Shown here one piece after another: positions 25,866 to 33,639 of a stretch of DNA of 64,000 bases. How positions within the stretch are numbered: position 1 is the first letter of the stretch; each line of letters opens with the position of its first letter. The position numbers were made by a program, and so were the translations under genes. The notes under the pieces are model-generated. The model saw only the letters and a list, made by a program, of their open reading frames with translations. It was not told the origin of the DNA and made no database searches. This DNA is from Nonomuraea wenchangensis (lineage in GTDB: Bacteria; Actinomycetota; Actinomycetes; Streptosporangiales; Streptosporangiaceae): NCBI RefSeq assembly GCF_900111685.1, contig NZ_FOHX01000003.1, forward strand, positions 671,500 through 735,499, written 5' to 3'.

Positions 25866-27122
25866 GTGGCTTTCGGGGACTTGATCAAGCGTCATCTCGT
25901 GGACACCCGGCCGCTCGGCGTGCCCGCCTACCGGCGGATCTGGCTCGGCCAGGCGGTCTCGCACGTAGGGGTCGGGGTCACCGTCGTCGCGGTCGGCAAG
26001 CAGGTCTACGACATCACGGGGTCCTCGTTCTGGGTCGGGCTGCTCGGCCTCGCCAACCTGGTCCCGCTCGTCGTCTTCGGGCTGTGGGGCGGGGCCGTGG
26101 CCGACGCCGTCGACCGGCGCAAGCTGCTGCTCGCCGGCTCGGCCGTGGCCTGGACGGCGACGCTGTTCATCCTCGTCCAGGCGCTGCTCGGGCTCGACAA
26201 CGTCTACGTGATCTTCGCCGCGGTCGCGGTGAACGCCACCGGGTTCGCCATCACCGGGCCGACCCGGGGCGCGATCATCCCCCGCATCCTGCGTCCGGAG
26301 CTGGTCCCCGCCGCCAACGCGCTCAACTCGCTGGTCTACAGCATCGGCGCGGTGATCGGGCCGATGGTCGGCGGCCTGCTGCTCGTGGGCGGCGGCTACG
26401 CGGCCGCGTACGCCGTGGACGCCCTGCTGTTCACCGCGGGCCTCTACGCGGCCTTCAAGCTGCCCCCGCTGCCCCCGCTGGGCGAGGTGACCCGGCCGGG
26501 CGCGCGGGCGGTGCTGGAGGGGCTCGCCTTCATCGTGCGCAGCCCCGTGCTGCTCATGTCGTTCGTCGTGGACATCATCGCCATGGTCTTCGCCCTGCCG
26601 AGGGCGCTCTTCCCCGAGGCGGCCGACCTGTGGTTCGGCGGCTCGGCGCTCGCGCTCGGCTGGCTCAACGCGGCCATGGCCATCGGCTCCGTCGTCGGCG
26701 CGCTGTTCTCCGGCTGGGTCGGCCGGGTGCGGCGGCAGGGCGTCGCGCTGGTCGTCGTCATCGCCGTGTGGGGGCTCGCCGTCGCCGCCGCCGGGATGAC
26801 GGGGAACCTGTGGCTGGTGGTGACGTTCATGGCCGTCGGCGGCGTGGCCGACGTGATCTCGTCGGTGTGGCGGCAGTCGATACTCCAGCTCTACGCGCCG
26901 GACGAGATGCGCGGGCGGATGCAGGGCGCTTTCATGGTGGTCGTGGCCGGCGGGCCGCGCCTCGGCGACCTGCGGGCCGGCGCGACCGCCACGATGATCG
27001 GGCTGAGCGGCGCCTGGGTGGGCGGCGGCCTCGCCTGCGCGGCCGTGGTGCTGGTGGTCGGGCTGTCGGTCGCGGGCTTCCGCAACTACCGCGCCGACCT
27101 GGTGGCCGAGCGGGCGGGCTAG
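25866..27122 (+). CDS. MFS transporter (EntS-like exporter)
   Basis: A 418-residue major facilitator protein with 12 predicted helices. A family motif lies between helices 2 and 3 (GAVADAVDRRKLL), and DEMRGRMQGAFMVV lies in the second half, as in EntS/siderophore-exporter-like DHA3 members. The substrate is unknown; proximity to the DtxR-type regulator at 27842 would be compatible with siderophore export, but that is inference. GTG 25866 starts 10 bases after pdxH. Its stop overlaps the convergent udgX stop by four bases. Confidence 0.87.
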   Translation: MAFGDLIKRHLVDTRPLGVPAYRRIWLGQAVSHVGVGVTVVAVGKQVYDITGSSFWVGLLGLANLVPLVVFGLWGGAVADAVDRRKLLLAGSAVAWTATLFILVQALLGLDNVYVIFAAVAVNATGFAITGPTRGAIIPRILRPELVPAANALNSLVYSIGAVIGPMVGGLLLVGGGYAAAYAVDALLFTAGLYAAFKLPPLPPLGEVTRPGARAVLEGLAFIVRSPVLLMSFVVDIIAMVFALPRALFPEAADLWFGGSALALGWLNAAMAIGSVVGALFSGWVGRVRRQGVALVVVIAVWGLAVAAAGMTGNLWLVVTFMAVGGVADVISSVWRQSILQLYAPDEMRGRMQGAFMVVVAGGPRLGDLRAGATATMIGLSGAWVGGGLACAAVVLVVGLSVAGFRNYRADLVAERAG

Positions 27123-27736
27123 GCGACGTCCGCCGCCGCGCGGAGGTCGGACAGGAAGCCCGCGTACGCGGCCTCCCGGTCGGGGGCGCGCAGCACGGCC
27201 GACGGGTGGATCGTCGCCACCGCCAGTCGGTCGCCGAGCGGCACCACCTCGCCCCGGTGCCGCGTCACCCTGAACGCGGCCCCGAGCAGCGAACGCGCCG
27301 CCGTCGCGCCGAGCACCACGACCACGCGCGGCTCCACCACGGCCAGCTCGGCCTCCAGCCACGGCCGGCAGGCGGTGATCTCGGCGGCCGTCGGCTTCTG
27401 GTGGATGCGCCGCTTGCCGCGCGGCACCCAGGAGAAGTGCTTGACGGCGTTCGTCAGGTAGACGTCGTCGCGCGCGATGCCCGCCTCCTCCAGCCCCCTG
27501 TCCAGCACGCGGCCCGCCGGGCCCACGAACGGATGCCCCTGCCGGTCCTCCTGGTCGCCCGGTTGCTCGCCCACGAGCATGAACGCCGCCTTCCTCGGGC
27601 CCTCGCCGAACACCGTCTGCGTGGCGTCGCGGTAGAGCCCGCAGCCCTCGCAGCGGGCCGCCGCCGCGCGCAGCGACGCGAGGTCGAGCACGTCGGGAAG
27701 GAAGTCGCTCGCGCCGTTGTTGCCGTCCTTGACCAT
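27119..27736 (-). CDS. udgX: UdgX-family uracil-DNA glycosylase that forms covalent DNA complexes
   Basis: A 205-residue iron-sulfur DNA glycosylase. Motif A is GEQPGDQEDRQGHPFVGPAG, Fe-S cysteines C29 and C32 (CEGC) and C123 (ACRPWL) are visible, and the strand NAVKHF leads to the UdgX signature loop KRRIH with H112. Motif B is ATIHPSAVL. Mycobacterial UdgX excises uracil and its loop histidine stays covalently bonded to the abasic site. ATG 27736 (GGGAGA site) is preferred to TTG 27754. KHF occupies the place where family 4 enzymes have a KCR cysteine, as is usual in UdgX. Confidence 0.92.
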   Translation of the reverse strand: MVKDGNNGASDFLPDVLDLASLRAAAARCEGCGLYRDATQTVFGEGPRKAAFMLVGEQPGDQEDRQGHPFVGPAGRVLDRGLEEAGIARDDVYLTNAVKHFSWVPRGKRRIHQKPTAAEITACRPWLEAELAVVEPRVVVVLGATAARSLLGAAFRVTRHRGEVVPLGDRLAVATIHPSAVLRAPDREAAYAGFLSDLRAAADVA

Positions 27737-27841
27737 CGTCGGTCGTTCTCCCAATAGGGTTCCCTGCGTGACCTACGTGCCCGAGGCGGACGGGCTCAGT
27801 CCCCGCCACGACCGACGTAACATTCAGTTGGGAGGACTGCC

Positions 27842-28549
27842 TTGACCGCACACGGCCTGATCGACACGACGGAGATGTACCTCCGCACGATTTACGAGCT
27901 CGAGGAGGAGGGCATCGTCCCGCTGCGTGCCCGCATCGCCGAGCGCCTGCAGCAGAGCGGCCCCACCGTGAGCCAGACCGTCGCCCGCATGGAGCGCGAC
28001 GGGCTCGTCCGGGTCGAGGGCGACCGCCACCTCGCGATGACCGACCTGGGCCGCCAGCTCGCCACCCGCGTGATGCGCAAGCACCGCCTCGCCGAATGCC
28101 TGCTCACCCAGGTCATCGGCCTGCCATGGGAAGAGGTCCACGTCGAGGCGTGCCGCTGGGAGCACGTGATGTCGGAGTCGGTCGAGGCCCGGCTGGTGAC
28201 CCTGCTCGACAACCCCACCGTCTGCCCGCACGGCAACCCCATCCCCGGCCTGGCGGAGCTCGGCGCCAAGGAGCCGGCCGAGGCCGCTCCCGACGGGCTC
28301 GCGTCGATGAGCGACATCGCGGTGGGCCCCATGGGCGTGCCCGCGGTGGTGCGGCGAATTAGCGAACAAGTGCAAAGTGATCCCGCTGTGATGCTTAAAC
28401 TCAAGCAAGTTGGGATACAACCCGGACGCGAGGTCACGCTCGCGGCGAGCGACGACGGTGTGCGGGTGACAGGTGACGGTGACGCGAACGACAATCCCGC
28501 GGAGCTTCCGCGTGATGTTGCCGCGCACGTTTTTGTCTCCAAGCGCTGA
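27842..28549 (+). CDS. DtxR/IdeR-family metal-dependent transcriptional regulator
   Basis: A 235-residue three-domain regulator. The N-terminal winged helix is LIDTTEMYLRTIYELEEEGI through SGPTVSQTVARMERDGLV. Metal-binding residues lie in the dimer domain (HRLAECLL, VHVEACRWEHVMSE, CPHGNPIPG), including the Cys/Glu/His ligands of site 2 and the H-x-x-E-H-type site 1. The C-terminal SH3-like domain is present. It would repress iron-uptake genes when Fe2+ is bound. TTG 27842 has a GGGAGG site. No DtxR box was recognised in its own short upstream region. Confidence 0.93.
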   Translation: MTAHGLIDTTEMYLRTIYELEEEGIVPLRARIAERLQQSGPTVSQTVARMERDGLVRVEGDRHLAMTDLGRQLATRVMRKHRLAECLLTQVIGLPWEEVHVEACRWEHVMSESVEARLVTLLDNPTVCPHGNPIPGLAELGAKEPAEAAPDGLASMSDIAVGPMGVPAVVRRISEQVQSDPAVMLKLKQVGIQPGREVTLAASDDGVRVTGDGDANDNPAELPRDVAAHVFVSKR

Positions 28550-28672
28550 CGTGCGCGCAGCGGCTTGGTTGAATCCCTTCTGGGAGGCCCTCCACTCTCC
28601 CCAGACCAAGACTGTTGCAGGAGCGCTCGTGGTTCGCTGTGCATGCTCGCCACCCCGAGGAGTGGTCTTCGG

Positions 28673-30898
28673 ATGAAGCGTTGGGGGGATCTGTCGCAGG
28701 ACGGGGTTGATCATCTCGCCGCCGGGTCCGTTCTCGACCATGCCGAGATGGCAGTGGTCGTCACCGACCGTTTCAGCAATCTCCTCTACTGGAACCCCTT
28801 CGCCGAGAAGCTGTTCGGCCGCCCGGGCGGCGCGGCGCCGCGGGACACCTCCGTCCTGTCCCTCGGGATCATGGAGAAGGACCACCCGCAGGCGATCGAG
28901 CTGGCCAAGCACGTGCTCAAGGGCGGGGTCTGGGAGGGCACCTTCGACGTCAAGCGCGGCGACGGCACCATCGTCTACGTCCGCGCCCAGGCCGTGCCGC
29001 TGCGCCACACCTCCGGAGCCGTCACCGGCATCGTGATCACCGCCCGCGAGGCCCTGCGCAGCAACGAGCGCGAGAAGGACCGCTTCGGCCTGCTGGAGCG
29101 CATCGGCGAGCGGCTGGCCGGCTCCCTCTACGTCGAGGAGACGCTCAAGCGGGTCGCCGAGATGCTCGTCCCGCAGTTCGCCGACCACTGCTTCATCGAG
29201 CTGATGGAGGGCGACCGCCTCGTCCGGCGGGTCGCGCAGCACGTGCAGGGGTGGACCCCGCCGTCGGGCACATGGAAGCCGGTGGGCGCGGAGATCCGCT
29301 ACCCCATCGGCCACTACGCCGACACCGCGCTGCGCCGCCAGGAGACCATCCTCGTCGAGGACTTCGCCGGCGGCAGCTTCCCCGCGCCCAGCGAGGGCAG
29401 CGCCCGCCTGTGCGGCGAGATCGGCATGACCTCGGCCATCGTCGCCCCGCTGCTGGTGCGCGGCGAGACCCTGGGCCTGATGTACCTCGGCCTGTCCAAC
29501 CTCACCGACCGCCGCAGCCCCCACTACGACGCCTTCGACCGTGACTTCGTCGGGGCGATCGCCACCCGGGTCGCGGTCGCGATCGACAACGCGCTGCTGT
29601 TCGAGGAGGAGCGCCACACCGCCGAGTCGTTCCAGAAATATCTGCTGCCGCGCGGCGCGCTGCCCCGTCTCGACGGCCTGCAGATCGCGGTGCGCTACTA
29701 CCCGGCGGCTCCGCTGGCCTCCCACGGGCAGGGCATCCAGACCCAGGTCGGCGGCGACTGGTACGACGTGATCCCGCTGTCGGCCGGCCGGGTCGGCATC
29801 GTCATCGGCGACGTCGAGGGCCGGGGCGCCAAGGCGGCGGCCGTCATGGGCCAGCTCAGGGCCGCCCTGAGGGCCTTCGCGCAGGACGACAAGTCGCCCG
29901 CCGACATCCTCGCCAGGCTCGACGAGTGGACCCGCATCATCGCCACGCCCGAGCAGGACGACAGCGGCGCCGACATCAGCATCCCGCCCATTGTGACCTG
30001 CCAATACCTCGTCTACGACGCCTGGTCGCGGCAGCTGTCCTTCGCCAACGCCGGGCACGCCCCGCCGTTGCTGCTGGTCGACGGCCAGTGCGTGGAGCTC
30101 GACATCGAGGAGGTCGGCCAGCCGCTCGGCGTCCGCGCCAAGGGCCTGCACGCCGACCTGGTCTACAAGGAGGAGACGCGCACCCTCCCGCCGGGCGCGG
30201 CGCTGCTGCTCTACACCGACGGCCTGGTCGACCGGCGGCCCGGCCGCGACGGCCACCCGCCGAGCGAATCCGAGACGTTGGGCGTGCTCCGCGAGAAGCT
30301 GTCCAAGCTGTCCGACGCCGACGTCGAGCGCATCGCCGAGACCGCCACGGTCGCGGTGCCCGGCGAGATCGACGACGACATGGCGATCCTGGTGGTCCGC
30401 TCCAGCGACGTCGATCTCGACGTCGAGGAGCGTACGTTCCCGGCGCAGCCGATCATGGTCGGCGAGGCGCGGCGGATGGCCGGCGAGGCCTTCTCCGGCT
30501 GGAACGTGCCCGAGGAGCGGGCCGAGCTGGCCTGTCTGCTGGTCTCCGAGGTCGTCACCAACGTCGTGCTGCACGCCTCCACCGCGACCGTGCCGCGCAG
30601 GGAGCTGTCCGTGGACGGGCCGCCGCTGCCGTTCGAGGAGTCCTGGGACATGCCGGGCTTCGAGGACGAGGCGATCGGCGACAAGGAGTTCACGCTCCGG
30701 CTGCGCAGGGGCGAGGAGGCGGTCTGGGTCGAGGTGTTCGACCAGGACCTGCGCCTGCCGCGGATCCGCAGCGCCGGCGAGAACGACGAGGGCGGGCGCG
30801 GCCTCTACCTGGTGGACCAGCTTGCCCGGCGTTGGGGCTCGCGTCCTACCAAGGAAGGCAAAGCCGTATGGTTCGAGATTCCCACTCGCGGCAGGTGA
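28673..30898 (+). CDS. PAS-GAF-PP2C (SpoIIE-type) phosphatase with C-terminal anti-sigma-like HATPase domain
   Basis: A 741-residue multidomain signalling protein. PAS is about residues 15-125 (AVVVTDRFSNLLYWNPFAEK), GAF about 140-300, and SpoIIE/RsbU-like PP2C phosphatase about 325-545, with metal Asp in GGDWYDV, GDVEGRG and DDDMAIL. An RsbW-like HATPase covers about 575-741, with N box LVSEVVTNVVLHA and G boxes AGENDEGGRGLYLV, interrupted by a roughly 40-residue acidic insert. It combines phosphatase and kinase/anti-sigma elements in one chain and probably acts on STAS proteins such as 19882-20220, although that pairing is inference. The alpha/beta hydrolase gene begins 16 bases downstream. 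Confidence 0.9.
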   Translation: MKRWGDLSQDGVDHLAAGSVLDHAEMAVVVTDRFSNLLYWNPFAEKLFGRPGGAAPRDTSVLSLGIMEKDHPQAIELAKHVLKGGVWEGTFDVKRGDGTIVYVRAQAVPLRHTSGAVTGIVITAREALRSNEREKDRFGLLERIGERLAGSLYVEETLKRVAEMLVPQFADHCFIELMEGDRLVRRVAQHVQGWTPPSGTWKPVGAEIRYPIGHYADTALRRQETILVEDFAGGSFPAPSEGSARLCGEIGMTSAIVAPLLVRGETLGLMYLGLSNLTDRRSPHYDAFDRDFVGAIATRVAVAIDNALLFEEERHTAESFQKYLLPRGALPRLDGLQIAVRYYPAAPLASHGQGIQTQVGGDWYDVIPLSAGRVGIVIGDVEGRGAKAAAVMGQLRAALRAFAQDDKSPADILARLDEWTRIIATPEQDDSGADISIPPIVTCQYLVYDAWSRQLSFANAGHAPPLLLVDGQCVELDIEEVGQPLGVRAKGLHADLVYKEETRTLPPGAALLLYTDGLVDRRPGRDGHPPSESETLGVLREKLSKLSDADVERIAETATVAVPGEIDDDMAILVVRSSDVDLDVEERTFPAQPIMVGEARRMAGEAFSGWNVPEERAELACLLVSEVVTNVVLHASTATVPRRELSVDGPPLPFEESWDMPGFEDEAIGDKEFTLRLRRGEEAVWVEVFDQDLRLPRIRSAGENDEGGRGLYLVDQLARRWGSRPTKEGKAVWFEIPTRGR

Positions 30899-30914
30899 GT
30901 GCTCTACTGGCTGC

Positions 30915-31703
30915 ATGGACCTGGCCTTCGAACGGCGGGGCACCGGCGCGCCGCTGATCCTCATCCACGGCATCGGGCACCACTGGCAGGCCTGGCTGCC
31001 GGTGATGGACCGGCTCGCCGCCGCGCGCACGGTCATCGCCTTGGACCTGCCCGGTTTCGGCGACTCGCCGGAGCTGCCGGCGGGTGTCCCGTACACACCG
31101 GAGTCGCTGGCGGACGCGGTCGAGTCGTTCTGCGCGCTGCTCGGCATCCGCGAGCCCGCTGTGGCGGGCAACTCGCTCGGCGGCTACCTCGCGCTCGAAC
31201 TGGCCGCCCGCGGGGTCGTCAGCTCGGCCGTCGCGCTGTCGCCGGCCGGCTTCTGGACCCGTTCCGAGTTCCTGTACGCCCGCACGGTGCTGCGCGCGCT
31301 GCGCGCCACGGCCCGCGCCCTGCCGCCCGAGCAGGCCGCCCGCATGGCGGAGGAGCCCGCCTCGCGGGCCCTGTCCGCAGGGATGCTGGTCGCCCGCCCC
31401 TCCCGGCTGGAGCCCATGGCGCTGATCGCCGCCACGCAGGCGCTGGCGGCCGCGCCCGGCTTCGACGAGACGCTCGCCTCCTTCGAGGGGCTCATGCCGC
31501 CCGGGCCGCCCAAGTCGCCGATCACGATCGCGTGGGGCGAGCACGACCGGCTGCTGCCGCGCAGACAGGCGGTCCGCGCCGCGCGGTGGTCGGGGCAGCG
31601 GGTCAAGCTGCTGAACGGGTGCGGTCACGTCCCGATGAGCGACGATCCCGCGCTGGTCGCGCGGGTGATCCTGGACGCGATCCAGCCGTTCGCGCCGGGG
31701 TAG
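30915..31703 (+). CDS. Alpha/beta hydrolase
   Basis: A 262-residue cytoplasmic hydrolase. The oxyanion motif is HGIGHHWQAW, the nucleophile elbow GNSLGGYLA, the Asp in WGEHDRLLP and the His in NGCGHVPMSD. These are all triad elements of the haloperoxidase/esterase branch. The substrate is unknown. ATG 30915 is 16 bases after the phosphatase gene, so it may be its operon partner. A MarR gene follows 12 bases later. Confidence 0.87.
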   Translation: MDLAFERRGTGAPLILIHGIGHHWQAWLPVMDRLAAARTVIALDLPGFGDSPELPAGVPYTPESLADAVESFCALLGIREPAVAGNSLGGYLALELAARGVVSSAVALSPAGFWTRSEFLYARTVLRALRATARALPPEQAARMAEEPASRALSAGMLVARPSRLEPMALIAATQALAAAPGFDETLASFEGLMPPGPPKSPITIAWGEHDRLLPRRQAVRAARWSGQRVKLLNGCGHVPMSDDPALVARVILDAIQPFAPG

Positions 31704-31715
31704 CATCGCCACCCT

Positions 31716-32138
31716 ATGCACGAGGACAAGGACATCGCCGCCATCGAACGCGCGATGGTCGCCATCAGGCGCAGGCAGCGGCGGCGCGCCCTCGCCGCGG
31801 CCGACGGCGCGGGCCCCGAGCACGACGTCCTCGACGTCATCGAGGGCGCCGGCGGGCCGGTCACGGTGACCGGGGTGGCCGAGGCACTGGGCGTGGACCA
31901 GCCGCGGGCGAGCCGGCTGGTGGCCGCCGCCGTGACGGGCGGCCTGGTGCGGCGCGAGGCCGACCAGGCCGACGGCCGGCGCTCGCACCTGGTGCTGACC
32001 GGCGCCGGACGGGCCGCGCTGGCCCGTGCGCGGGAGAGCAGGCAGGCGAGCTTCGCCGCGGTCACGCGGACGTGGACGGCGGCCGAGCGGGCGGAGTTCG
32101 CCCGGCTGCTCACCCGGTTCGTGGAAGGGCTGCGCTAG
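31716..32138 (+). CDS. MarR-family transcriptional regulator
   Basis: A 140-residue winged-helix protein. The HTH is VTVTGVAEALGVDQPRASRL and the wing is READQADGRRSHLVLTGAGR. It lies 12 bases after the hydrolase gene and may regulate it. Its stop codon overlaps the end of the minus-strand small membrane protein gene at 32135. Confidence 0.87.
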   Translation: MHEDKDIAAIERAMVAIRRRQRRRALAAADGAGPEHDVLDVIEGAGGPVTVTGVAEALGVDQPRASRLVAAAVTGGLVRREADQADGRRSHLVLTGAGRAALARARESRQASFAAVTRTWTAAERAEFARLLTRFVEGLR

Positions 32139-32299
32139 ACCTTCGTCTGGCCCCAGACGAGCAGCATGGCGATGATGAACACGATCATCACGCCCGCGTA
32201 GCCCACGGCTCCCAGGCGGAAGGCCCGGCGCACCCGGTTGAGCAGCCAGGCGAACAGCAACGCCAGGAAGACCAGGAGGATCAGGCCGCCGGATTCCAT
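32135..32299 (-). CDS. Small two-helix membrane protein, 54 residues
   Basis: A short frame starting MESGGLILLVFLALLFAWLL. It has two clear transmembrane helices: residues about 5-20, and about 36-50 (GVMIVFIIAMLLVWG), joined by a basic loop (NRVRRAFRLG). A GGACAG weak ribosome site precedes ATG 32299. It fills most of the gap between marR and the acyl-CoA dehydrogenase gene and ends within the marR stop. Composition strongly supports coding. I do not recognise a family; the positive loop predicts both termini outside. Confidence 0.7.
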   Translation of the reverse strand: MESGGLILLVFLALLFAWLLNRVRRAFRLGAVGYAGVMIVFIIAMLLVWGQTKV

Positions 32300-32353
32300 G
32301 CTGTCCAGTATGCGGCGCGGGGCCGGGCCGCGCGCGGCCCCGCGGGTTTCCGG

Positions 32354-33499
32354 TCAGAAATCGAAGGACCGGCCGATGATCTCCTTCATGATCTCGGTGG
32401 TGCCGCCGTAGATCGTCTGCACCCGGCTGTCCAGCCAGGCCCTCGCCACCGGGTACTCCGTCATGTAGCCGTAGCCGCCGTGGAGCTGGAGGCAGCGGTC
32501 GATGACCTTGTTCTGCAGCTCGGTGGTCCACCACTTGGCCTTGGCCGCGTCCACCGCCGTGAGCTTGCCGGCGTTGAGCGCGATGATGCACTTGTCGACG
32601 TAGTGGCGGGCGATGTCGGTCTCGGTGGCCAGCTCGGCCAGGACGAACCTGGTGTTCTGGAACGAGCCGATGTTGCGGCCGAAGGCCTGGCGGGACCTGC
32701 AGTACTCGATGGTCTGCTCCAGCACCGACTCCGCCGAGGCCACCGCCGCCACGGCGATCGACAGGCGCTCCTGAGGCAGGTTGTGCATGAGCTGGAAGAA
32801 GCCCTCGCCGTCGTTCGGGCCGAGGCGGTTGGCGACTGGGACCCGGACGTTCTCGAAGAACAACTCGGCGGTGTCCTGGGCCTTCATGCCGACCTTGTCC
32901 AGGTTGCGCCCGCGCTGGAAGCCCTCCGTGCCCCGTTCGACGACGATCAGCGTCGTGCCTCTGGCCCTGGCCGCCGGGTCGGTCTTGGTGACCACGACCA
33001 CCAGGTCGGCGTTGATGCCGTTGGTGATGAAGGTCTTCTGGCCGTTGATGACGTAGTGGTCGCCCTCGCGGACCGCGGTCGTCCTGATGCCCTGCAGGTC
33101 GCTGCCCGCGCCGGGCTCGCTCATCGCGATCGCGGTGATCAGCTCGCCGCTCACGAAGCCGGGCAGCCAGCGCTGCTTCTGCTCGTCGTTCGTGAGATCC
33201 ACGACGTACGGGGCCATGACGTCGTTGTGCAGCGAGAACCCGAGGCCGGACGCGCCGTGCCGGATGATCTCCTCGACGATCACCGCGTTGTAGCGGAAGT
33301 CCTTGACGCCCGCGCCGCCGTACTCCTCGGGCACCGAGAACCCGAACATCCCCAGCTCACCGGCCTGTTTCCAGACCTCGCGCGGAACGATGCCCTCCTT
33401 CTCCCACCGCGCGTGATGCGGCACCACCTCGCGGGTCATGAACTCGCGCACCGTCTCACGGAAGAGCAGGTGCTCCTCGTCGAAAAGATCTCTCTCCAT
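32354..33499 (-). CDS. Acyl-CoA dehydrogenase
   Basis: A 381-residue FAD-dependent acyl-CoA dehydrogenase. Signature 1 is IAMSEPGAGSDLQGI. The FAD-contact region is HYVINGQKTFITNG and signature 2 is LQLHGGYGYMTEYPV. The C-terminal segment QTIYGGTTEIMKEIIGR carries the usual catalytic Glu (GTTE-type context). ATG 33499 has a GGAGG site seven bases upstream; an upstream start at 33535 would add a 12-residue non-homologous lead. It catalyses alpha,beta-dehydrogenation of acyl-CoA, chain length unknown. Confidence 0.93.
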   Translation of the reverse strand: MERDLFDEEHLLFRETVREFMTREVVPHHARWEKEGIVPREVWKQAGELGMFGFSVPEEYGGAGVKDFRYNAVIVEEIIRHGASGLGFSLHNDVMAPYVVDLTNDEQKQRWLPGFVSGELITAIAMSEPGAGSDLQGIRTTAVREGDHYVINGQKTFITNGINADLVVVVTKTDPAARARGTTLIVVERGTEGFQRGRNLDKVGMKAQDTAELFFENVRVPVANRLGPNDGEGFFQLMHNLPQERLSIAVAAVASAESVLEQTIEYCRSRQAFGRNIGSFQNTRFVLAELATETDIARHYVDKCIIALNAGKLTAVDAAKAKWWTTELQNKVIDRCLQLHGGYGYMTEYPVARAWLDSRVQTIYGGTTEIMKEIIGRSFDF

Positions 33500-33639
33500 A
33501 AGCCACCTCCAGAACGGGATTCTGTTACTGGACACGGCTTCATCACAAGTGATGGAAGATGGGGCGTTCCGTATGTGTTGTCGGTCTTCGCGACTCTAGG
33601 ATCTACCCTCGGTCTATTTGTGGGTGATCGGAGTCTCCC

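Noticed and set aside
27824..31171. 1115-residue minus-strand open frame
   Set aside because: It lies opposite DtxR, the PP2C phosphatase and the hydrolase, and has a composition-biased sequence without motifs.
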